From: Campylobacter jejuni
Lineage (GTDB): Bacteria > Campylobacterota > Campylobacteria > Campylobacterales > Campylobacteraceae
Direction of reading: 5' to 3'
DNA length: 55,880 nt
Assembly: GCF_002179165.1 (NCBI RefSeq)
Contig: NZ_NFNY01000082.1
Span: 1 to 55,880 of the forward strand
Part shown: positions 15,789 through 24,388 of the stretch, one piece after another
How the letters are laid out: each line of letters starts with the position of its first letter
Numbering within the stretch: position 1 is the stretch's first letter
The notes under the pieces: generated by a model
The model's database searches: none
What the model saw: the letters and a program-made list of their open reading frames with translations, nothing else
What the model was told of the DNA's origin: nothing
Made by a program: the position numbers and the translations under genes

Positions 15789-15898
15789 TAAATTTTCCTT
15801 TATTTAGTGAAATTAATGTAAAATTGTAGCAAAATTTTCTTTTCTATCCAAATTTTATATTTTTAAAGGAAAATTATTCAATTTTTAAGGATGAAAAA

Positions 15899-17269
15899 AT
15901 GCTTGATGTAATATTTAGAGAATATGATATACGCGGACTTTATGGTAAAGAGTTAAATGAAAAAAGCGTTAAGGCTATTGGTTTTTGTTTGGGGCAAACC
16001 ATGCTTAATAAAGGCTGTAAAAATGTAAGTGTTGGCTATGATGCCAGATATAGTGCAGATGAACTTTATAAGTATTTAGTCAGTGGATTAAATAAAGCAG
16101 GGATAAAGGTTTATAATATAGGACTTGTACCAACTCCACTTGGATATTTTAGTCTTTATGAAGGCCTCAAATTTGATGCAAATATTATGATTACAGGATC
16201 GCATAATCCAAAAGATTATAATGGTTTTAAAATTACCATAGGCAAGGAAAGTTTCTTTGGTGTAGAACTTAAAGAGTTTTCAAAAGAAGTTTATAAACAT
16301 TTAGAAGATGAAATTGAAGAAAATTTAAATGCTGAAAAATATGATATTTTAAGTCTTTATATTAAATTTATGTGTGAGCAGTTTGAATTTTTGAAAGATT
16401 TTAATTATAAATTTGCCATTGATTGTTCTAATGGTGCTGCTGGAGTAGTAATAAAACCCTTGATTGAGGCTTTAAATTTGAAAGCACATTTGATGTTTAC
16501 AGAGCCTGATGGCGAGTTTCCAAATCATGCACCCGATCCAACTGAAGAGAAAAATTTAAATCTTGTGAAAGAATTTTTAAACAAAAATCAAGATTATTCT
16601 TTGGCTTTCGCGTTTGATGGTGATGCTGATAGAATGGTGGCTTTAAGCAAAACTCATATTTTTTGTGGAGATGAGCTTTGTTATTTGTTTGCGAAAAATA
16701 TTTCAAATCCTAGAGTTTTAGGCGAAGTAAAATGTTCTAAAAATCTTTTTGATGAAGTAGCAAAATTTGGTACTATTTTTATGGGAAAAACCGGACATTC
16801 TAATATTAAAAAAATGATGAAAGAAAAAGATATTGATTTGGCAGCTGAAGTGAGCGGTCATATTTTCTTTAAGCAAAGATATTTTGGATATGATGATGGA
16901 ATTTATGCGTTTTTAAGAGCATTGGAGCTTGTTTATAAAGGTTTTGATTTAGAAGGTATGATTAAAGCTTTGCCTAAGCTTTATACTACGCCTGAAATTA
17001 AAATTGCAGTTAGCGAGGAAGAGAAGTTTAAACTTGTAGATGAATTTAAAAAAGCTGTGGAAAAAGGGGCCTTAAAGGGCGTAAAAAGTCTTTGTGAGAT
17101 TGATGGAGCTAGGATTGATTTTGGTTATGGTTGGGCTTTACTTCGTGCATCTAATACTAGTCCTTATCTTATTACGCGTTTTGAAGCGTTCTCTTTAGAG
17201 CAAGCAAAAGAGCTTGAAAACTTGGTGTTTTCATTGTTTGAAGATATTAAAGAAAAAATTAAGATTTAA
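15899..17269 (+). CDS. Phosphomannomutase/phosphoglucomutase
   Basis: A 456-aa alpha-D-phosphohexomutase that interconverts hexose 1- and 6-phosphates, feeding nucleotide-sugar pathways for glycans. FREYDIRG (about 6-13) opens the family. ITGSHNPKDYNGFKI (about 97-111) contains the phosphoserine. FDGDADRM (about 238-245) binds the metal, and AEVSGHIFFKQRYFGYDDG (about 318) is the sugar-binding loop. RASNTSPYLITRFEA closes the phosphate-binding domain. ATG 15899 has AAGGA 7 bases before it. Homologues are named AlgC, ManB or Pgm; specificity cannot be read from sequence. Confidence 0.92.
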   Translation: MLDVIFREYDIRGLYGKELNEKSVKAIGFCLGQTMLNKGCKNVSVGYDARYSADELYKYLVSGLNKAGIKVYNIGLVPTPLGYFSLYEGLKFDANIMITGSHNPKDYNGFKITIGKESFFGVELKEFSKEVYKHLEDEIEENLNAEKYDILSLYIKFMCEQFEFLKDFNYKFAIDCSNGAAGVVIKPLIEALNLKAHLMFTEPDGEFPNHAPDPTEEKNLNLVKEFLNKNQDYSLAFAFDGDADRMVALSKTHIFCGDELCYLFAKNISNPRVLGEVKCSKNLFDEVAKFGTIFMGKTGHSNIKKMMKEKDIDLAAEVSGHIFFKQRYFGYDDGIYAFLRALELVYKGFDLEGMIKALPKLYTTPEIKIAVSEEEKFKLVDEFKKAVEKGALKGVKSLCEIDGARIDFGYGWALLRASNTSPYLITRFEAFSLEQAKELENLVFSLFEDIKEKIKI

Positions 17270-17313
17270 TAGAGTAATATTCCACGATTTAAATTTTATC
17301 TAAAAGGAACTTT

Positions 17314-17688
17314 ATGAAAAAAATAGTGCTTTTATGTGCTTTATGTGGGCTTGTTTTTGCAAGTGAATGCGATAAAAAAATTGAACGCATTAATAAAGAA
17401 ATCGAATTTGCAAAAATACATAATGATACCGCAAGAAAATTAAGCTTAGAGCTTTCTTTAAAAGAGGTGCAAAATGATTGTGCTAAAGATCCACTTTTTT
17501 ATGATAAAAAACTTGAAGCAAAAAAGCTTAAGGAAAAAGAAGTTGAAAGAATTGAAAAAGAGCTTGACGCTTTACACGATCAAAAAGATTATATGAGCAA
17601 AGTTGAGTATAAAGCTAAGAAAAAAGCTTTAAAAGAAGAAAAAGATAGAATCAAAAAAGAAATCGAAGATTATATTGATAATCTTTAA
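17314..17688 (+). CDS. Periplasmic DUF1090 (YqjC-like) protein
   Basis: A 124-aa exported protein. MKKIVLLCALCGLVFA is a signal peptide; the mature chain starts SECDKKIERINKEIEFAKIH. The spacing of two cysteines (ECDKKI and QNDCAKD) and the FAKIHNDTARKLSLE stretch between them match the DUF1090 family. The rest is a highly charged helix likely to form a coiled coil (EKEVERIEKELDALHDQ). No function is known. It has its own AAAGGA site and is followed at once by a hairpin terminator. Confidence 0.8.
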   Translation: MKKIVLLCALCGLVFASECDKKIERINKEIEFAKIHNDTARKLSLELSLKEVQNDCAKDPLFYDKKLEAKKLKEKEVERIEKELDALHDQKDYMSKVEYKAKKKALKEEKDRIKKEIEDYIDNL

Positions 17689-17695
17689 AACTCTA

Positions 17696-17717
17696 AACCA
17701 TAGCCTTAGCTATGGTT
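17696..17717 (+). terminator. Hairpin terminator after the DUF1090 gene
   Basis: Perfect 9-bp stem AACCATAGC / GCTATGGTT with a CTTA loop, 8 bases past the stop. The following T run is weak (ATTTT at 17723-17727). It closes the phosphomutase-DUF1090 unit before the accessory cassette. Confidence 0.7.
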
Positions 17718-17810
17718 ACTGCATTTTAAAAGCTTATTTTAATTTTAACCCACAATTTTCAAATCATCTTTATGATAAAAATTATAAAAAATTATTAAGT
17801 CTGTTTTAAT

Positions 17811-17816
17811 TATAAT
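17811..17816 (+). promoter_or_regulatory. -10 box of the repeat surface protein gene
   Basis: TATAAT after a T-rich upstream stretch (TTTTAAT), 27 bases before the ATG at 17843. The gap 17718-17842 shows no other feature. AAAGGA at 17831-17836 is the ribosome site. Confidence 0.6.
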
Positions 17817-17842
17817 TTTTGTGAAATTTAAAAAGGAAGTAT

Positions 17843-20110
17843 ATGAAAAATTTGCTAAAAATCATTGGACTTGGTATCACATTTTTAGCTTTTAACTTAA
17901 ATGCAAGTGATTTTAAATATCATCCAAAAGATAGAAAAGAACTCATAAAACTTATACAAGACAAAAGTGTTAATTTAGGTGAGATTGATACAAGTAAAAT
18001 CACGGATATGAGTTTTTTGTTTGCAAATATTACCAAAGAGGATTGTCTTTCTGTGCAAGCTAAAAAAGCTTGTTTAGAAGTTGCAAAAGATCATAAAATC
18101 AAACAAATAAATCTTAGTTTGTTTGGCTACAATCCTGTGCGTATTAGCGATGATGAACTAGATAGAAAAGACTTTAGCGGTATTGATAAATGGGATACAA
18201 GTAAAGTTGCAAATATGGAAAGCATGTTTGCATTAGCAGAGAATTTTAATGAAAATATCAATTCTTGGAATGTTTCTAATGTAGAAAATATGGAAAGTAT
18301 GTTTGAAGGTGCGAAAAATTTCAATCAGCCTTTAAACAAATGGAATGTTTCTAAAGTAAAAAATATGAGCACAATGTTTTCAGGTGCCACTTCTTTTAAT
18401 CAACCCTTAAACGATTGGAATGTAAGCAATGTAGAAACTATGGCAGGTATGTTTCAGTTTGCAAGATCTTTTAATCAACCCTTAAATAAATGGAATACAA
18501 GCAAACTTAGAAAAGCAAATATAATGTTTTCTTTTTCTGCTTTCAATCAAAACATTAACTCTTGGGATGTTTCTAATGTAGAAACTATGGCAGCGATGTT
18601 TCAAGACGCTGTTTCTTTTAACCAGCCTTTAAATAAATGGAATACCTCCAAAGTTACAAGTATGGTTGCGATGTTTAACCGCGCTAGTAATTTTAATCAA
18701 AACTTGTCTTCTTGGGATACAAGCAAGGTTACTGATATGAGTTTTATGTTTTTTGGAGCAAAAAAATTTAATCAAAATATCAATTCTTGGGATGTGAGTA
18801 GGGTTGAAAGTATGGAAGCGATGTTTTATAATGCTAGTGCTTTTAACAAGCCTTTAGATAAATGGAACACAACTAGCCTTAAAAATATAAGCTATATGTT
18901 TCAAAACGCTTCATCTTTTAATCAAAATATCAATACTTGGGATGTTTCTAAAATAAGAAAAATGGATAATGTTTTTTACAAAGCAACAGCTTTTAATAAA
19001 CCACTTAACAAATGGGATACAAGCAGGGTTGTTGATACTAGCAGAATGTTTTATGAGGCAAAAAATTTTAATCAAAACATTAATACTTGGGATGTTGGCA
19101 AAGTAAAAAATATGGCGGGTATGTTTTGGGGTGCGAGTAGCTTTAATCAGCCTTTAAATGATTGGAATGTAAGTAGTGTTGTAAATATGTCAGAGATGTT
19201 TTATAAAGCTTTGAAATTTAATCAAGCGCTTGATAAATGGGATATAAGCAAAGTAATTGATATGAGTAAAATGTTTTATGAAGCAAAAAGTTTTAATCAA
19301 AATTTAGACAATTGGAACACCGATAAACTTGAAGATAAAAAAGATGCCTTTAAATTATCTGCCTTAGAAAACAAACCACCAGTGTGGCTTAAAGGCTATA
19401 TAGATAATGATGGGAAATTTAAATATTATCCAAAAACTTGGGAAGAGCTTAATGAGTTTGCAAACGATGAAAGTATAAATTTAGGCGATATCAATACAAG
19501 TAAAATCACAAATATGAAATCTTTATTTTTGCGAAGTACTAGAAAAGATTTTAGTGGCATTGATAAATGGGATACAAGCAATGTTACTAATGTGAGCGAT
19601 ATGTTTGCACAAACAAAAAATTTCAATGAAAATATCAATTCTTGGGATGTAAGTAAGGTCGAAAATATGGCAGGTATGTTTAGAGAATCTATTTCTTTCA
19701 ACCAGCCTTTAAATGATTGGAATGTAAGTAGCGTTAAAATTATGTCAGCAATGTTTTATAAAGCTTTGAAATTTAACCAAGCACTTGATAAATGGGATAC
19801 AAGTAAGGTTATAAAAATGGATGCGATGTTTGCGGATGCCATTTCTTTTAATCAAAATATCAATTCTTGGGATGTTTCTAATGTAGAAGATATGAGGATG
19901 ATGTTTAATAAAGCTTCAAGCTTTAATCAGCCTTTAGATAAATGGGATGTGAGTAGCGTTGTAAAAATGGATCTTATTTTTACTAATGCTAGTTCTTTTA
20001 GGCAAAATATAGATGATTGGAAAGTGAAAGATTTTGAAGAAAATGATTTATTTTTTATGTTTCAATCTTCTGGTTTGGAAAAAAAACCGCCTAAATGGAG
20101 CAAAAAATAA
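17843..20110 (+). CDS. BspA-type (DUF285) leucine-rich repeat surface protein
   Basis: A 755-aa exported protein built almost entirely of 25-residue repeats with the core WDxSxVxxMxxMFxxAxxFN. MKNLLKIIGLGITFLAFNLN and ASD form a signal peptide. An N-terminal cap (KYHPKDRKELIKLIQDK, TSKITDMSFLF) leads into 15 repeats (residues 117-490), a degenerate repeat and a KPPVWLKGY end. Then the cap comes again (KYYPKTWEELNEFANDE, about 530) with 6 more repeats (576-725) and a second KPPKW end. So the gene is a tandem duplication of cap plus repeats plus end. DUF285 repeats are common in Mycoplasma lipoproteins and BspA-like adhesins. A surface adhesin is the likely role. No lipobox, autotransporter domain or C-terminal anchor is seen, so how it is held is unclear. 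Confidence 0.88.
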   Translation: MKNLLKIIGLGITFLAFNLNASDFKYHPKDRKELIKLIQDKSVNLGEIDTSKITDMSFLFANITKEDCLSVQAKKACLEVAKDHKIKQINLSLFGYNPVRISDDELDRKDFSGIDKWDTSKVANMESMFALAENFNENINSWNVSNVENMESMFEGAKNFNQPLNKWNVSKVKNMSTMFSGATSFNQPLNDWNVSNVETMAGMFQFARSFNQPLNKWNTSKLRKANIMFSFSAFNQNINSWDVSNVETMAAMFQDAVSFNQPLNKWNTSKVTSMVAMFNRASNFNQNLSSWDTSKVTDMSFMFFGAKKFNQNINSWDVSRVESMEAMFYNASAFNKPLDKWNTTSLKNISYMFQNASSFNQNINTWDVSKIRKMDNVFYKATAFNKPLNKWDTSRVVDTSRMFYEAKNFNQNINTWDVGKVKNMAGMFWGASSFNQPLNDWNVSSVVNMSEMFYKALKFNQALDKWDISKVIDMSKMFYEAKSFNQNLDNWNTDKLEDKKDAFKLSALENKPPVWLKGYIDNDGKFKYYPKTWEELNEFANDESINLGDINTSKITNMKSLFLRSTRKDFSGIDKWDTSNVTNVSDMFAQTKNFNENINSWDVSKVENMAGMFRESISFNQPLNDWNVSSVKIMSAMFYKALKFNQALDKWDTSKVIKMDAMFADAISFNQNINSWDVSNVEDMRMMFNKASSFNQPLDKWDVSSVVKMDLIFTNASSFRQNIDDWKVKDFEENDLFFMFQSSGLEKKPPKWSKK
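18191..19312 (+). repeat. Tandem 75-bp coding repeats, array 1 (15 copies, one short by a codon)
   Basis: Fifteen units each beginning at a TGG codon, 1122 bp in all. One copy (the fifth, with MFSFSAFNQ) is a codon short. Units are diverged in sequence but in constant register, so copy-number change by recombination would keep the reading frame. Confidence 0.9.
19568..20017 (+). repeat. Tandem 75-bp coding repeats, array 2 (6 copies)
   Basis: Exactly 450 bp, six 25-codon units in frame with array 1 and separated from it by a repeated cap segment. Several units are near copies of array-1 units (for example FNQPLNDWNVSS and FNQALDKWD), which points to duplication within the gene. Confidence 0.9.
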
Positions 20111-20128
20111 TTTTTTTAAGGAGATAAA

Positions 20129-20719
20129 ATGATAATTTCTGTGATATTTTTAGTAGTTATAGTGGCTTTAATCATTTATATTATAAGCGTTTATAATAAT
20201 CTTGTAGTTTTGCTCAATCGTGCTTATAATGCTTTTTCGCAAATTGATGTGCAACTTAAAAGAAGATATGATCTCATCCCAAATCTTGTAGAAATAGCTA
20301 AAAAATATGTTTCACACGAAGAAAATACGCTTGTAAAAGTTACCATGGCAAGAAACAATGCTTTAAATGCGAGTTCTAATGCTGATTTAAAAAACGCCAA
20401 AAGTTTGCAGGATTTAAGTGAAGCACAAAATTCGCTAAATTCTGCACTTGCAAATTTTAATATGGTTTTAGAAGATTATCCTGATTTAAAGGCTAATGAA
20501 AATTTAACACAATTAAGTGACGAGTTTACTCACACTGAAAATAAAATTGCCTTTGCAAGACAAGCCTATAACGATAGTGCTATGAATTATAATATTGCTA
20601 GAGAAAGCTTTCCGACAAATTTAATCGTGCGATATTTTCCTAAATTTAGCGAAAACTTAGCTATGCTTGAATTTGAAGATAAACAAGAAATCAGCAAGGC
20701 ACCAAAAGTGAATTTTTAA
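20129..20719 (+). CDS. lemA: LemA family protein
   Basis: A 196-aa inner-membrane protein. One N-terminal helix (IISVIFLVVIVALIIYIISV) precedes a cytoplasmic or periplasmic four-helix bundle. The family core is YNNLVVLLNRAYNAFSQIDV, QLKRRYDLIPNLVEIAKKYV, and later FTHTENKIAFARQAYNDSAM with NYNIARESFPTNLI. LemA proteins are of unclear function but often pair with M48 peptidases, as here (9 bases between the genes). AAGGAG site before ATG 20129. The close packing after the repeat protein gene suggests one operon of three genes. Confidence 0.92.
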   Translation: MIISVIFLVVIVALIIYIISVYNNLVVLLNRAYNAFSQIDVQLKRRYDLIPNLVEIAKKYVSHEENTLVKVTMARNNALNASSNADLKNAKSLQDLSEAQNSLNSALANFNMVLEDYPDLKANENLTQLSDEFTHTENKIAFARQAYNDSAMNYNIARESFPTNLIVRYFPKFSENLAMLEFEDKQEISKAPKVNF

Positions 20720-20728
20720 GGATAAGTT

Positions 20729-22036
20729 TTGCTAAAAAAATCAAATTATCTTTTTATTGCATTTTTTGTTTTGCTTATAATTTTAATGATGCTTGATAAT
20801 AATGTTAATTTATTTGAGGGTTTAAATAAGCTATTTAGTTATTTAAATGGTATTGTTAACAAAATTAAAGACAATCTAATCCTTTTAAAAAATAATTTAA
20901 ATTCACCTAGTATTTTCCCTTTGGTAGCGAATAGTCTTATCTTAAGTCTTTGTTTTGTTTTTGTGAGTTTTTCGGTGATTTTAACCATTACTTATTTTAT
21001 TTTAGGTAAGCAAAGCAAATTAAAAGGCGATATTTACGAACTTCAAAAAATTTCTAAATTTAAGGTTTTGTGGCTGAATTTGTTATTTTTTGTTTTGCTT
21101 TTTTTCATTGTTTTACTTTCTTATTCTTTGATTTTAAATTCTCTTATAATTATAAATTATAAAATAGAAAATCATACTTTTTTCATCATTTTATCTTTAA
21201 TATCGAGTGTTTTTATTTTTTTTGCTATATTGTTTGCTTATTTAATTAAAGCAAGTGACATGAAAAATGAAAGTATTGATAAACTTGCTAAAATTTTAGA
21301 AGCAAGAGAAATTTCACCCACTAGAAAAAATCTTACCATTAAAGAAAGAAACGCATTTTTTGCCATAGAAGAAATGGCAATAGCTTCAAATATGCCAATC
21401 CCTAGGGTTTTTATCATGCTTAAAGAAAAAGGCATTAACGCACTTTGCACGGGTGAAAAATTTGGTAAAAAAGATGAAAAAATAGCGATTTTTATTACAA
21501 AAGGAGCGTTGGATTTTTTCAATAAAGAAGAGCTTCAAGCAGTCATCGGACACGAATTTTCTCACGCTTTTCATAAAGATGTGGCGCTAAATTTAAAACT
21601 TTTTTCTCTGATTTTTTCTTTAAATTGCATTTATTTAGCAGGAGATTTAATATTAAGAACCTTAAAGGAAATATCGAAAGTAAGGAGATCGAAAAGTAAT
21701 GATAGCATTTTAAATATCGTGGGTGCAATAGCTTTTGTATTGTATGTTTTAGGATCTTTAGGGACTTTCTTTGCTAGAGTGTTGCAAGCAAGCGTTTCAC
21801 GCCAAAAAGAATATTTAGCCGATGTTACAAGCGTGCAATATACCAGAAATCCACAAGCTTTGATCAATGCTTTAAAAAAATTAATGATGTTTCAAAATAA
21901 GACAAATATTGATAATGTAAAAGCAAAAGATTGTGCACATATGTTTTTCTTGAAAGCTTTTGATGGCATTTTTGCAACACACCCAAGCCTTGAAAAACGC
22001 ATAGAATATTTAGAAAAACATTTTGGGAATTTCTAA
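20729..22036 (+). CDS. M48 family membrane metalloprotease (HtpX-like)
   Basis: A 435-aa zinc protease with four or five hydrophobic segments. Two or three lie in the first 180 residues, and two (about 288-310, 327-350) follow the active site VIGHEFSHAFHKD (about 271). HEFSH is the zinc-binding helix, and SRQKEYLADVTSVQYTRNP (about 352) gives the third ligand Glu. LemA-coupled members are thought to process membrane or secreted proteins; maturing the neighbouring surface protein is a testable guess. Start is TTG 20729, with AAGGA six bases upstream; no ATG is close. The 3' end overlaps the convergent zinc-ribbon gene by 27 bases. Confidence 0.9.
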   Translation: MLKKSNYLFIAFFVLLIILMMLDNNVNLFEGLNKLFSYLNGIVNKIKDNLILLKNNLNSPSIFPLVANSLILSLCFVFVSFSVILTITYFILGKQSKLKGDIYELQKISKFKVLWLNLLFFVLLFFIVLLSYSLILNSLIIINYKIENHTFFIILSLISSVFIFFAILFAYLIKASDMKNESIDKLAKILEAREISPTRKNLTIKERNAFFAIEEMAIASNMPIPRVFIMLKEKGINALCTGEKFGKKDEKIAIFITKGALDFFNKEELQAVIGHEFSHAFHKDVALNLKLFSLIFSLNCIYLAGDLILRTLKEISKVRRSKSNDSILNIVGAIAFVLYVLGSLGTFFARVLQASVSRQKEYLADVTSVQYTRNPQALINALKKLMMFQNKTNIDNVKAKDCAHMFFLKAFDGIFATHPSLEKRIEYLEKHFGNF

Positions 22037-22423
22037 AATTATTATAATAATTGTAGCGATTAATAAAATTGCAAATACCAAACAAAAAAGATTTTCTAAA
22101 AAATAAAAAGTTTTACCTAAAAAAGAATTTTCTAAATGAAATGGCACTAAAGCAATAAAAACTATTCTAAGTGGGATTAAAACCATTCCTATTTGAAGAA
22201 AAAGTTTAAAAATTTCGCTAAAATCAGTAAATAAAGCAAACAAAGCAAAAAATAATAAATATCCGCCCAAAACATGAGCAAATAAAGTATCCATTAAACT
22301 TGCTATGAAATTTAATCGATATTTTGCTTTGCAATAGGGGCAAAAAAGCTCATCAGAGAGTTCAAAAAAATCACTAAATTTATTTATTTTTCTAAACTTT
22401 TTAGCGCATTTTTTGCATTTCAA
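22010..22423 (-). CDS. Zinc-ribbon membrane protein, 137 aa
   Basis: The N-terminal MKCKKCAKKF and ELFCPYCKAKYR make a CxxC-x(about 20)-CxxC zinc ribbon; three hydrophobic helices follow (about 45-75, 75-100, 110-135). This matches the architecture of small CXXC-ribbon membrane proteins of unknown role. Start is TTG at 22423 with AAGG about 9 bases before; no ATG is in frame near it. It follows rsfS by 3 bases on the minus strand and overlaps the protease gene tail to tail, so the join with the accessory cassette is very tight. Confidence 0.75.
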   Translation of the reverse strand: MKCKKCAKKFRKINKFSDFFELSDELFCPYCKAKYRLNFIASLMDTLFAHVLGGYLLFFALFALFTDFSEIFKLFLQIGMVLIPLRIVFIALVPFHLENSFLGKTFYFLENLFCLVFAILLIATIIIIILEIPKMFF

Positions 22424-22426
22424 AAT

Positions 22427-22753
22427 TTAAGCCTTGCTTTTTTTAAGACTTTCTAATAATTCTTCTATATTGTAAATTCCCCTGTGTTCTGGCGTTAAAA
22501 GGTGGATAAGTATGTCGCCTAAATCAATCACGCTCCATTCTTCACTACTTTCTATATTTAAAAATTCTTCACCTTTGGCTTTTAATTTGGTTCTAAGCTC
22601 ATCGATTAAAGATAAAGCGTGTCTTTCGCCCAAAGTTGCAGCGATGATAACATATTTTACAAAATATTCTTGTTCGCTCATGTTAAAAGTTTTTATGTCT
22701 TCTGCTTTTTTTTCATCTAAAATCTTAACGATTAAATCTATTCTTTCTTGCAT
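22427..22753 (-). CDS. rsfS: Ribosome silencing factor RsfS
   Basis: A 108-aa RsfS/Iojap family protein that binds ribosomal protein uL14 and blocks subunit joining in poor growth conditions. Visible family marks are the early helix IVKILDEKKAEDIKTF and SEEWSVIDLGDILIHLLTPEHRG (about 70-92), the conserved W-x-x-x-D-x-G-D-x-x-x-H-x-x motif. It lies 28 bases behind nadD, a very common pairing. ATG 22753 has an AAAGGA site. Confidence 0.93.
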   Translation of the reverse strand: MQERIDLIVKILDEKKAEDIKTFNMSEQEYFVKYVIIAATLGERHALSLIDELRTKLKAKGEEFLNIESSEEWSVIDLGDILIHLLTPEHRGIYNIEELLESLKKSKA

Positions 22754-22781
22754 TTTTTTCCTTTAAATTTTTGAAATTGTA

Positions 22782-23327
22782 TCAGTTTTTTTGTAATTTT
22801 TCGTAATAGTTTTTCACTTCTTCTTTGATTTCATCGCAAACTTCATTAGTATCTAAAGTGCTTCGTATAAATGATGAGGCGATTTTTATATTGGTTTTTA
22901 GATCTTTGAAATTTTTTGGAATTTCTATGTCGTTGCGATTTGCGATGATAAATTCCACCAAAGAATTTAACTTTTCAAATTCGTGCCAAAGATGAAGTTT
23001 TTCTAAATGATCTGCACCAATTAGAAGATAAAATTTACTAGGATGATAAATTTTATAAAGATATTCTACACTTTCAATGCTAGGAACTGGGCGTTTTTGT
23101 TTAACTTCAAAATCGCAAATTTCTACTTTTTCTAAATTTCCCCAAAGTTTTTTCACCCAAAGAAATCTTTGTTTCTCATCGGCAAAAAATCCTTTTTTAA
23201 AAGGATTAATAAAAGTAGGCATAATGATGAGTTTATCAATATCAAGTTTATTTAGAGCTTCTTTTACAATAGCGTTGTGCCCTTTGTGTGGTGGATCAAA
23301 ACTGCCACCAAAAAATGCGATTTTCAT
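22782..23327 (-). CDS. nadD: Nicotinate-nucleotide adenylyltransferase
   Basis: A 181-aa NAD-synthesis enzyme that adenylates nicotinate mononucleotide. MKIAFFGGSFDPPHKGHNAI is the nucleotidyltransferase signature with the HxGH motif, and IASSFIRSTL near the C-terminus is the SxxR-type second motif. Length is slightly below the usual 190-210. It is first gene of the nadD-rsfS-zinc-ribbon unit and is divergent from gapA across a 60-bp gap. Confidence 0.94.
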   Translation of the reverse strand: MKIAFFGGSFDPPHKGHNAIVKEALNKLDIDKLIIMPTFINPFKKGFFADEKQRFLWVKKLWGNLEKVEICDFEVKQKRPVPSIESVEYLYKIYHPSKFYLLIGADHLEKLHLWHEFEKLNSLVEFIIANRNDIEIPKNFKDLKTNIKIASSFIRSTLDTNEVCDEIKEEVKNYYEKLQKN

Positions 23328-23348
23328 TAAAATTTTAACCTTTTTTTA

Positions 23349-23360
23349 GTAAAATTTTAC
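23349..23360. promoter_or_regulatory. Palindromic overlapping -10 boxes for nadD and gapA
   Basis: GTAAAATTTTAC is a perfect 12-bp palindrome that supplies TAAAAT on both strands (plus 23350-23355; minus 23354-23359), about 27 bases from the nadD start and 33 from the gapA start. RNA polymerase could therefore not start in both directions at once. This is inferred from sequence only. Confidence 0.5.
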
Positions 23361-23387
23361 CCACTTAATCATAAAAAGGAAATGAAA

Positions 23388-24386
23388 ATGGCTGTAAAAG
23401 TTGCTATAAATGGTTTTGGACGCATAGGAAGATGTGTAGCAAGAATTATTTTAGAAAGAGATGATATCGAACTTGTTGCGATTAATGACACCACAGATAT
23501 AGAGCTTACAAAATATCTTTTTAAATACGACACAGTGCATGGTGAATTTAAAGGCGAAGTCAGTAATAATGGTGATGATTTAATCATAAATGGAAAATTA
23601 ATTAAAGTTTTTAAAAGTCGTGAAATAAAAGATCTTGATTTTGCAAAATACGGCGCACAAATCGTTTTAGAATGCACCGGTGCACATTTAACTAAAGAAA
23701 AATGTCAAGGCTTTTTAGATATGGGAGTGCAAAAAGTGATCATGAGTGCTCCAGCAAAAGATGATACACCTACTTATGTTTTGGGAGTAAATTCGCAAAA
23801 TTATAAGGGTGAAAATATTATTTCGAATGCAAGTTGCACTACAAACTGCTTAGGACCTGTGTGCCGTGTTTTACAAGATAATTTTGGCATAGAAAAAGGA
23901 CTCATGACAACTATACATGCTTATACAAATGGGCAAAGCATAATTGATGCAAAAGCAAGAGATAAACGTCGCTCTCGTGCCGCAGCACAAAATATCATCC
24001 CTACTTCTACAGGTGCTGCAAAGGCTATGAAGCTTGTAATGCCAGAACTTAATGGTAAGCTTCACGGACAAAGTATGCGTGTGCCAGTGATTGATGTTTC
24101 AAGCGTTGATTTAACCGCACAATTAAGTAGAAAAGTCAGCAAAGAAGAAATCAATGAAGCTTTTAGAAAAGCGGCAAATAGCAATTTAAAAGGCATTTTA
24201 TTAGTCGATGATGATGAAAGAGTATCAAGCGATTTTATCACTTGTTCTTATGGTGCGATTGTGGCAAGTGATTTAACTCAAGTTATTGCGGATGATTTTA
24301 TCAAAGTGATCGCTTGGTATGATAATGAATGGGGCTATTCAAGCCGTTTGGTGGATATGGCTGTGTATATTGCAAATAAGGCTTAA
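23388..24386 (+). CDS. gapA: Glyceraldehyde-3-phosphate dehydrogenase
   Basis: A 332-aa NAD(P)-dependent enzyme oxidising glyceraldehyde 3-phosphate to 1,3-bisphosphoglycerate, or the reverse in gluconeogenesis, the main use in sugar-poor Campylobacter. [10 protein letters not shown] opens the cofactor domain, and [12 protein letters not shown] (about 148-159) holds the catalytic Cys. [15 protein letters not shown] is near the end. An upstream in-frame ATG at 23382 is only one base from AAGGA (23376-23380), so ATG 23388, seven bases away, is the better start. The stop TAA overlaps the first of two ATGs of pgk. Confidence 0.96.
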   Translation: MAVKVAINGFGRIGRCVARIILERDDIELVAINDTTDIELTKYLFKYDTVHGEFKGEVSNNGDDLIINGKLIKVFKSREIKDLDFAKYGAQIVLECTGAHLTKEKCQGFLDMGVQKVIMSAPAKDDTPTYVLGVNSQNYKGENIISNASCTTNCLGPVCRVLQDNFGIEKGLMTTIHAYTNGQSIIDAKARDKRRSRAAAQNIIPTSTGAAKAMKLVMPELNGKLHGQSMRVPVIDVSSVDLTAQLSRKVSKEEINEAFRKAANSNLKGILLVDDDERVSSDFITCSYGAIVASDLTQVIADDFIKVIAWYDNEWGYSSRLVDMAVYIANKA

Positions 24387-24388
24387 TG

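Noticed and set aside
18191-20017. CRISPR-like array
   Set aside because: The regular 75-bp units are diverged, lie in one open frame and encode a 25-residue protein repeat; there are no unique spacers.
21238-22085. Several minus-strand ORFs within the M48 protease gene
   Set aside because: The plus-strand frame has the full HExxH protease; the minus frames have no domain or start signals.
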